Assembly: GCF_003286085.1 (NCBI RefSeq)
Contig: NW_020825288.1
Coordinates: 3,968,001-4,032,000, forward strand
Source: Drosophila persimilis
Taxonomy: Eukaryota > Arthropoda > Insecta > Diptera > Drosophilidae
DNA: 64,000 bases
Direction: 5' to 3'
In this document: positions 56,154-64,000 of the stretch, piece after piece
Layout of the letters: every line of letters begins with the position of its first letter
Position numbering within the stretch: the stretch's first letter is position 1
Translations under genes and position numbers: made by a program
Notes under the pieces: generated by a model
The model's input: the letters and a program-made list of their open reading frames with translations, nothing else
Database searches by the model: none
What the model was told of the DNA's origin: nothing

Positions 56154-59100
56154 CAACAGGGCAGCAGACATTACTCCACGTGTATTTGGCCGCAGGCTAA
56201 ATGACATTAAATAACATAACAGCCCGTCAACAATGACAGCAGCAGGAGCAGAAGCAGGAGCAGGCAGGGCTTAGAGCCCTGGTGCTGTGCTGTGATTTGA
56301 AAAGCGTTTTACAATCATTTACACACTGTATCCTGTACACATCCTGGCTGTGGTAATGGCAGTGGCAGTGGCAGCAGTGCAGTGCCACAACTCGTTGCTG
56401 TGAGCTCGCATTGTTGACTTCCTGTTACGCAGTGCAATGCCCAGGATCGGAGGACCGTCACGGCCTACATAATTTGTAGGTACACTGTGCCGTGGGCCCC
56501 GAGAGCGACGACGAGCACACAATGGAGCGGGCATCAAATAACCAAACAGCGCAGTACAAAATTTTATTGTTATTCAATTGGATTCGAATTTAGCTAAAAG
56601 CGGTACAAGGGGTCTCTCTCTCTCTGGACTCCCTCTGTCCTCAGTCCTCTGTCCTCTGCCCTCTGCCCGTCTAAGTGTGTGACAATTGACGCCTTGCAAA
56701 CAGGAGCTTCCGGTTGAGTCCTCCTCCGGCGTTGATACATGCTCGTAGGATCTGTAATTTGATCGGCGAAAGGCACGTAATTAGCCCGCGACTTTCCTCC
56801 GTTTGCACTTTTCAACTTTATTTGCGAGTATGGGTGCGTATCTGTGTGTGTGTGAGAGTGCGTAATACGAGTGCGATGTTATGGGAACATTGTTTGTGTG
56901 TTATTGCATTAATTTACAACAATATGGCGCGTAATGAGATGGAATTTGATTATGCCATTGTGAATGTGAATGCGAATGCGAATGGGAATGCGAATGCGAA
57001 TGGGGATTGGAATTGGAATTGGAAACTAATGCCACTCCGTCCGGTAAGTGCCTGTGTGTGCTGTAATTACTTGTTAAACGGCTTAGTTTCATCTTGCAAC
57101 TGCAGCATTATTTCGAGAGGCAGAAACTACATGCCATGCCCATAAAACATCCGTCGTTACACAACTGTCGGTTGATTAAAGCACCTACATCGCAAATAAA
57201 AGCAGAACGCGTCACAATAAAAAACAACGCCACGTTGATGAGCCTATTATAGTGGCGGCAGGCAGGAGGGGTGGCTTGCTGAAACAACCAAAACATCCCA
57301 TCCAAAACCGCACCGAAATGGACTTGTCATAAAGATACAAAGAAACATTCGCAGAGCACACAAACCGCAACTGCTAAAAAATAAAGTCCATAAAAAAGGA
57401 TCCCAGGGCTGACCATGCGAGGACAGATAAAATAAATGTGCTAAATGGATAATAAAGTACAAAGAGCGACAGGCATAATAATGTCCGAGCCAACGACACA
57501 AAAAACAGCAATTCTCGTGCGAGTGGGTGCCTTTTTAAGCGTAACTTTACTGTTGTGCCCATTGTACTTAATTGAACTGTCAGCCCAAATAGATAAACAT
57601 AATGGCCGTGGAAGGGGGAGGGACACACACAGATGCCCAGTCGGTCTGCAGTCAGTCAATCCCATTTCTTTGAGTACTTAGAGGCTGCCACAAATCCTGC
57701 TCTACTGTACTCTCTCTCATTGAAATATGCTATAGGGGAGAGTGGAGAGGGGAGTGGGAGGGGAGTGGGAGGGGAGGGGGAAACTTCGAGCTAAGCTGCG
57801 CCACTTCATGCCCAAAAAGGCTGCAATTAAAATAAGTACCCAGCCGCTTGGCTTTGCCAACTGCAGCCATCGCCAGACTCCTCTGCATAACCGGAGGAGC
57901 AAAAAGTGTTACCAAAACACTCTTATATAGCCGCTGAAAGGGGCACGGGCATGTACGAGCGGTATATGGTATATAAGCACATTGTGTTCGCAAGCTAATT
58001 AAGAAATTACTGCAGGCAAAACAGCATATACCAAAAGCGCCAGAGCAACCCACCCCCCACCCCACCCAGCTGCAGTCCACCCAGGGAGGAACTCCGCCAA
58101 ATTGGGCATCCACATCCACATCTACGGCACACGGGTCTCTGTTATTTGCAAAAAGCCACTTCACATATGAGAACGGAAAATGAAATTAACAAAAAGACCG
58201 AAAAAAGACCAGAAGTAAAAGGGAAAAAAGAAAAACAAAAATGAAAAGCCAATGAAAAATTTGAGAACTAAAGTCGAACAGGCAATGGGCTTTCCTCCAA
58301 AGTTGTTTCTTCTTTCAGCTAAATTAATTATTTCATGGTATTTCTCATTTGAAATCTGTGAAAACTCGAAATAAATAATTCTGTATCAAATATTTTTTGG
58401 AATACAAAACGATGCTAAGATAGGGTAATAGTGCCCCACAAACTGACTCTCAGGACTAACATACCCTCTGTGCCAAATGTACTCTGCCTGGACGAAAAAA
58501 GCGCTCTCATAAGCCAGCAGCAGTCCCCACACAAACACAAACACCCACTCACACCGCCTCCCCCCCAATCCGCCCAAACAATTCACTTTACATATGAGCA
58601 AATGTGGCCCAAAAGGACCAACAGAGAGAGTAGCTACCATTTATGAAAAGCAGCCGAAAAGCAGCCAACCAAAGTGCTCGTTGTCTGGGGAAACCTGCCC
58701 TGGAAAGCCAGCAATTTTTATAATTTTGCTACAATTTTGAGGCATTTTATGAAATGAATTGAAATATATTTCTCTCTCGTCTCTTTTTCGGGGCCAGGCC
58801 CGGGCCCGGCCCGGCCAAGAAAAGCCATCAAATCCATTCATGCGCTTAAATAAAATGCTCAAGCACTTGACTGCATCCATACAAAAATGTTGCTGCAGAG
58901 CAGACCAGGCCAGGAGCTTGGCAAAGGGGGATGCCAAATAAAAGGTTGCCTAATTTGTTCAGTTGGCTTGTACAAAAAATGACAGAAATACAAATAGGAA
59001 GCCAGCCCCGAACCCCTGCCCCTGCCCCTGCCCCCACCCCTGCCCTTTCAAACATATAACAGAGGAGGGTCAGGGACAATGAGAACTGCCCCATTGTGAG

Positions 59101-60520
59101 GAAATTCATTTTGGAGCCAAACCAAAAAGTGGAAAGGATTCCTCAATTGTTAGGCCTGTCTAATGCTCGAGAGCAGCTTTAGGTGAATCCCGAATGATTT
59201 GGAATTGCCAGCATTTGATTACAAGCTTCGACGATCCAGTCAATCCTTAAAGTCAGCCTTTGGCCAATGATTTAGCCACAAAATAAACAATCGCTTGGCT
59301 GTGAAATAAGCGCATTAAACAGACATAAATGGATCTGCTCAGTACTACGTCCGTATAATAAATATTCATTCAAACAATAAAAACAAATCGATTTTAACGC
59401 CCGCCATTTATGCGCAGTCGTGTGAAATTCCACACTCCGCACAATCGCCTATAATTATGTACATACTCGTACGTACATCCACATCCATCCAGTCGTATCT
59501 ACAGCCTCGCAATTATGTGAGCCCCTCCGTGTGGGTTCCAGCTTCCCTTCCCCCAGCACTTGTTAGGCCTAACGAAAAAGCATTTGATGCATTTTTATTG
59601 CCAGCTATTCCCAGTGCACAATTTGCAATTTATTTTTGCAATTTAACACGCGATGCGAGGCTCGAATCGCAAAACGGCCCAAAGGACCCATGGGCAGGGA
59701 AGTGGGGGGGCCCGACGCGACTAAATTGCAACAAACTGCACAATAAATGGCAACTTAAAACGCCTGCCCCAACAACGAGCACCAAAAAAAAATTCAGTAG
59801 GAGTGCCATGGGTCGGGTATTCCCATTGTAAATACCCATTAATCAATTAGTTTTGTTAACTAAAAAAAGGATTATTCCATATTTTAAGGACTCTAATTAT
59901 CCGACTAAAAAGTTCTGCAACGCAATCTTTGGCTAGTTACATGCTCTTTCAAGAATCTGCCATACCCTTGCCATTTACGAATACGGGGTATGCCGACAAG
60001 AATAAAAAGCCCCAACATCATGCATCGCAGCAATTGTTGCAAGAGCTGTTGCAGGCATTGTTGTTGCCGAGTTCGCGTATGTTTGCCTTGCTTTGCTGGT
60101 ATTTCCATCTAGATATACTCGTATTCCCATGGATATGGACGTACGAGTACACCCACGTTTATTTCCGTTGGCAATTAAACGAAAATAACCGTTTGCCGCC
60201 GCTTTAATGGCAGTGGAGTGGGCCAGCAAAGGCAAAATGGCCGGGATGAATCTATGGAAAAACATTTATAACAAATGCCAGCAAATTGCCATAGAATACA
60301 TAGATGGACACAGATACCGAGAAGATCCGATACAAACACGGAACGTACATGTGGACAGATGCTTGAGAGGGGTCGAATAGATTTGAACAAAGGGTTAATT
60401 TTAGTGTGAAGCTGATGGACGGTATTTACATATCTTTTAGCTGATATCCGTAGCGGAATAAGATTGGATCACAAAAAATTCAAATACAAACTCTTGTGTG
60501 TTTTCTATATGTTTATATAT
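56154..60520. other. non-coding DNA downstream of Hmx
   Basis: No supported gene. GAATGC repeats (56967-57000), GGGAGT purine tract (57735-57780), CCCCTG array (59015-59045). Confidence 0.5.
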
Positions 60521-61217
60521 TTTATTAATATTTTGTTCATATGTATAATTTGTTATATGTATATTTATAAGCATTTCATGTGTGTTTTCATGTTTGTTTG
60601 TTTGAGTTTGGTTTGGTTTCTGTTTAGTTTTGGATTATCTTAACATTCGATTAAAATTAGAAATAATTTAACTAATTATTTGGTAGTTGCTTGACACATT
60701 GCGCCCCCCATCAATCCGTTCTCTGTTTACGAATAACACTTAACTAACAATCGTGGTAGCATATCGAGCTGCACTTACACTTGACCAGCAATTCAAAGAT
60801 ATCGAAGCAGAAACAAAAGGGGTTCAGAACTGCCCACACCCCACCTTTAATATAGGGTATATTTATATATGGTCTATGTACATGGTGGAGGGGGCCTTGG
60901 CTACGCTAAAAGCAAAACGCACGAACAATTTACAAGCCTAAATCTTATTGAGCAAGAGACACATTTACATTTACGTTTACTGGGCGTAGGAGAATAGTAG
61001 AGTAGTTGTGCGGGATTAGTCCCGCCCCGTCCCGCCCCGCCCTGTCCCGCCTGCCAGTAAGTAAGTATTTACAAGAGTTTTAGGAACAAACTATCAAAAA
61101 CTTTTATAGATTTCGTTAGGGGATGTCAAGGGGGACTGGGGTAAGCCTTTACTTGGATTGCGTTGAAACCAATTGGTGTGGACTGTTGTTGGCCACGGTT
61201 ATTCGGCCCGGCTCGTC
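60521..61217 (-). other. Hmx: Hmx 3'UTR with poly(A) signal
   Basis: Non-coding sequence after the extension stop. It has a G-rich block on the transcribed-sense strand (61021-61051) and ends with AATAAA at 60521-60526, followed by AT/GT-rich sequence. No further splice acceptor or coding exon is evident. Confidence 0.55.
61021..61051 (-). promoter_or_regulatory. potential RNA G-quadruplex in Hmx 3'UTR
   Basis: The minus strand has at least six runs of three or four G separated by 1-3 nt (GGGACAGGGCGGGGCGGG and continuing). It lies in the sense orientation of the Hmx transcript, so it could fold in RNA. Confidence 0.45.
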
Positions 61218-61673
61218 TCAGTAAGCCTTCTGGTTCATCGATTTATCCGCATCTGCGGCAGAATCGGCAGCGGAAGAGGAAGTGGAAGTGGCCTCCATCG
61301 ACTGAGTTGAGCCGGTGCCCAGACTCTCGTTGCGTTCCAGGCAATTGCCGCTCTTTGTGCTTACCTCCATCAGAGGCAGAGGCAGAGACAGAGGCAATGG
61401 CAGAGCTGGAGTCGATGACCCGATGGGAGTCGACTCGTGCATCGTTTCAGCCTCGTGCTCCTCATCGGCCTCGACATCGATGGCCGCATCGTCCTCGTCC
61501 AAGGCCATCTGCTCCTTCTCCCTCTCCTCATCCGAATCGGCGTCCATCGAGCAGTGTCTCAGCAGGAGTGGAGGAGCAGGCGTGCGCGGCGGCATCGGGG
61601 GCATTGCTAGCGCCATTGATGTGGGCGTTGGCGGCTTCATCAGCGACATGGGCGCCGCCAGGCACCCCACGCC
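61218..61673 (-). CDS. Hmx: candidate stop-codon readthrough extension of Hmx, 151 codons
   Basis: Immediately after the Hmx TAG the same frame stays open for 151 codons to a TGA at 61218-61220. The predicted tail begins GVGCLAAPMSLMKPPTPTS. It then has an acidic block (e.g. MALDEDDAAIDVEADEEHE), a Pro/Leu stretch and a Ser/Ala-rich end (DKSMNQKAY). Composition resembles a fly transcription-factor tail rather than 3'UTR, and no frame change is needed. Programmed readthrough is widespread in Drosophila. Caveats: the region is GC-rich and the opposite strand is also open, so openness alone is weak evidence. A good splice donor (GAG|GTAAGCAC, exon end 61365) lies in phase 0 after 103 codons. A sequencing error or strain variant at the TAG is another possibility. 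Confidence 0.55.
   Translation of the reverse strand, partial: GVGCLAAPMSLMKPPTPTSMALAMPPMPPRTPAPPLLLRHCSMDADSDEEREKEQMALDEDDAAIDVEADEEHEAETMHESTPIGSSTPALPLPLSLPLPLMEVSTKSGNCLERNESLGTGSTQSMEATSTSSSAADSAADADKSMNQKAY
61650..61667 (-). promoter_or_regulatory. hairpin just downstream of the Hmx TAG (possible readthrough stimulator)
   Basis: On the minus strand, six nucleotides after TAG: GGGTGCC, loop TGGC, GGCGCCC. All seven pairs form (one G-U). Stable stems a few nucleotides after a leaky stop stimulate readthrough in fly hdc and in several viruses. The pairing is seen directly; the role is inferred. Confidence 0.5.
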
Positions 61674-62542
61674 CTATACAAGCGACGACAGCGGCGGCCG
61701 CGGGGGGCTGGTGTTGCGTGCGGCGGCCGCTGCATAATACTGCATCGGGTGGTGGTGCGGCGGCGGTGGCGGAACGAAGCCAGCTGTTGTCCCGTCGTGG
61801 TAGAGCACCGGGACACGCACCAGGCGCTGGGCCGCATGCGCCATGTTAGCCATGTTGGCGGCCTCCAGCTCGGCGGCCAGCTGACGCTTCCATTTGTTGC
61901 GACGATTCTGAAACCAGATCTTCACCTGGGTCTCGGTGAGGCGCAGCGAGGCGGCCAGACCGGCGCGCTCCGACGAGCTGAGGTACCGTTTCATGTCGAA
62001 CGTGGACTCCAGCTGAAAGACCTGCGCCCGCGAGAACACGGTCCTCGTCTTCTTCTTGCGCTTGGAGCCATTGCCATCGCCATGCGGCGAGGAGCTGTCC
62101 GAGGGTCCATCCGTGCCGTCGTCCTCCTCGATGATCTCCTCGCCATCGTCGTCCGACTCATTGGAGCTGGTGGGCAGCATGTACCCGGAATGCGACCCGG
62201 CCATATGGTGCGGATGGTGTGCCAGGCCACTGCTGCCGCTGTTGCTGCTGGTGGGCGTGCTGGGCTGATGTGGATGCTGTTGGGGGTGCTGCTGCTGTGG
62301 ATGCTGTTGCTGCTGCTGCTGTTGCTGGTGCTGGTGCTGGTGCTGCTGATGGGGCTGGTAGAGTGGGTGGTGGTGCGGGACACCCACTCCGGGCGGGGGC
62401 GACTTGCTGCTGGCTTGGCTCGACCCGTTCGTGTTGGCAGTGCTGCTGCTGTTGTTGTTGTTGTTGTTGTTGCTGCTGCTCTGGCTGGGGCTCATGGGGG
62501 TGGGCGAGGGGGGGTTCTCAGTGGTGTTTGTGGAAGAGCTGT
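61674..62542 (-). CDS. Hmx: Hmx (NK5/H6-like) homeodomain protein, last coding exon (5' part outside window)
   Basis: The exon begins at 62542 after a textbook acceptor: branch-point-like CTAAC, pyrimidine tract, TTTGCAG. It runs 288 full codons to TAG at 61674-61676. It encodes Ser/Asn-rich and Pro/Gln/His-rich tracts, then an acidic patch (about codons 120-150). The homeodomain is at 61878-62057 ([17 protein letters not shown]... [16 protein letters not shown]) with Trp48, Phe49, Gln50 and Asn51. It is followed by the family-specific downstream block ending [12 protein letters not shown]. The tail ends PPLSSLV, near where vertebrate HMX proteins also end. The amino-terminal exon(s) were not found before 64000, so the gene is truncated by the window. 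HMX proteins are nuclear regulators of neural and sensory development. In-frame sequence continues past the TAG (separate entry). Confidence 0.93.
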
Positions 62543-63477
62543 CTGCAAAGAGGAAAAGAGAGATAGAGAGCGGGGTTAGTTGAGAGAGCGAGCACATTGG
62601 GGAGAGCAGAAATTGTATTAGTTGATTTGTCAGTCTCTTCAGTCGGCTTGGGCTTGGGGTTGGGGGCCTGTGGGTGGTGGATGGTGTGCACGAAGGCTGA
62701 CGACTGGCTTCGGCTAAGGGTTGTTCCAAGATGTTGTCTCTGTGTGTGTATCTGTGTATCTGTGTGGCTGCACAGATTTAAGCTGCAACACTTAACCTCA
62801 CACTTGTCTTTCCATTTTTGTTGCTTCTTTTTATATTTTTGTCCGTGTCATTTGTTATTGCTGCTCTACCGTAAAGCGCAGACGCGGAGAGCGCCGCGCC
62901 ACATATCCGGTCCTTACTTTTCTATGTATGTGTGTGTGTGTGTGTGTGTTGGTGCCTGTCTGCGCGCTAAATTACCATTTAAAATGGCTGTCAGTCGGCT
63001 TGGCCGATTCTTTTTTTTATCGAAGCTTTTAGTTTTGATTTCATTTGAAAAGTTTATATTGCTGTAATTTGCCATGAAAGGATTCCATGGAGCAGAGCAC
63101 AGAGAAAGACGAAGACGAAGTCGAAGTCAGAGGAGGGGCAGGGACCGGGGCCGGGGCGGAGTAAGAGTGGAAATGAAGGTGATGAACTTAAGGCCAATTT
63201 ACATGAACAAATGTAATTGCAATGACTCTTAATGCCAAAAGGGCCAATTAAACGGGCTTAAACTACGGTTACTTCTACTGCTGCCACTGCTGCTGCTGCT
63301 TTTGTTGCAGGTTGCACTTTGCCAACGTGGAGCCCCAGCCACAGCAACAAAACATGTCAGACGCTTTGTCCGTAACTCGATACTCGATTACAAATTGCAA
63401 TTAATTGAAAATGGCGATTAATGCAGTCGGTCTCCGCGGGTAGGCAGGAAGGTGCCGCTGTACTCTACATTCCATGG
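62543..63477 (-). other. Hmx intron (5' end beyond the window)
   Basis: Sequence upstream of the Hmx acceptor at 62543-62545. Open minus-strand frames run into it without a donor or family motif, so it is read as intron. TG microsatellite at 62929-62950. No HMX amino-terminal motif (S-P-F-x-I-x-x-L) was found. Confidence 0.6.
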
Positions 63478-63804
63478 CTGCACTGAGCGAAATAAACGAG
63501 GATTCCGCTTGAGTTGTTTGAAATATGTATTTAAAATTGCCATAAATCTGCCAAAAACAAACATAACAAAGAACCAGTACTGCCTTTAAAAATCAAGGAA
63601 AATTAATGTTTTTATCGATTGTAAAGAGGACACCCGAAAGTGTACAAAACAATTGCGTAATTTAGATTTTACAAACCACTAAAGAGCCTATGATTTTATG
63701 GGTGAAGTTCTTCAGGAAAACCTCGAAAAATTGTGCTCATTGTTCTCTCTCATTCGAGAGTATCTTCTGCTTGTTATGATTTAAGTGTATTTCTCTCAGT
63801 GTAC
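63478..63804. mobile_element. 327-bp element with 20-bp inverted ends (MITE-like), in Hmx intron
   Basis: Left CTGCACTGAGCGAAATAAAC; right end reverse-complemented GTACACTGAGAGAAATACAC (16 of 20 identical). The interior is AT-rich with no ORF. Same end sequence family as the 45717 element. Confidence 0.45.
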
Positions 63805-64000
63805 GTTTTTCTTTGGCTTAAGACATTTACGTAGCCTGCTTCTGGGGGCAACCTACAACATTCCTTAAGGCATTAGACCAGTCGTTAGGCCGCTGGCGTT
63901 GACTAAACAAATTAAATTGAATCGAATGCAACGAAATACTCTGAAGAATGTCTGACACGGCACATTCCTGACGAAAACAAAACTTGAAAACGACTAGTGT
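63805..64000. other. Hmx intron, continued to window edge
   Basis: No coding or repeat feature recognised. Confidence 0.5.

Noticed and set aside
61163..62579. Long plus-strand open frames (228, 140 and 276 codons) opposite Hmx
   Set aside because: Antisense of the Hmx homeodomain exon and its extension, caused by high GC. They also warn that openness alone does not prove the Hmx extension.
62543..62729. Hmx start codon at 62729
   Set aside because: The sequence before 62542 is branch point and pyrimidine tract of an intron; the frame is open there only by chance.

Overview
This window looks like Drosophila chromosomal DNA, probably not D. melanogaster itself. The protein-coding exons are GC-rich and rich in poly-Gln, poly-His and poly-Ala. 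Introns follow GTRAGT...AG rules, with several mini-introns of 60-90 nt. The non-coding DNA is full of CA, GAGA and CAG microsatellites and homeodomain cores. It has the texture of a developmental-regulator gene desert: about 8-9 kb of gene body in 64 kb, dominated by two NK-class homeobox genes. Almost all long ORFs elsewhere are chance or antisense reading frames.

Layout. Positions 1-9061 are downstream of slouch and appear non-coding. Positions 9425-17282 (minus) are slouch/NK1: four coding exons, 680 codons, homeodomain split between residues 44 and 45. Positions 21328-22263 (minus) are an intronless MARCH5-like RING-variant membrane E3 ligase. Positions 22264-41135 are non-coding, with a Polycomb-response-element-like GAGA/PHO cluster at 23.7 kb, a dCTCF-like site at 31.55 kb, a GC island at 32.2-32.9 kb and a decayed coding relic at 36.5 kb. 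Positions 41136-43535 (minus) are a small cluster of secreted Cys-rich protein genes: a 71-residue Cys/Gly protein, a possible decayed Kazal-like copy, and a spliced two-domain Kazal-like protein with its own TATA box. Positions 43536-60520 are non-coding, with AT-rich inverted-repeat elements. Positions 60521-62542 (minus) are the 3' part of Hmx (NK5): the last coding exon with the homeodomain and the 3'UTR. The Hmx start lies beyond the right edge.

Most interesting observation: the Hmx reading frame meets a TAG at 61674-61676. It then stays open in the same frame for another 151 codons, and a 7-bp hairpin with a 4-nt loop starts six nucleotides after the TAG. This is the expected architecture of programmed stop-codon readthrough, which would add a long acidic/Ser-rich tail to a homeodomain transcription factor. 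The close linkage of slou and Hmx (about 44 kb) is also notable, because from memory these genes are far apart in D. melanogaster. A set of AT-rich islands bounded by inverted ACACTGAG(N)GAAA-type ends may be a MITE family.

slou and Hmx are NK-class regulators of muscle and nervous-system identity. The intervening DNA most plausibly holds their enhancers, insulators and Polycomb elements. The MARCH5-like gene and the small secreted genes look like unrelated passengers. All family assignments come from reading motifs by eye; no database search was possible.
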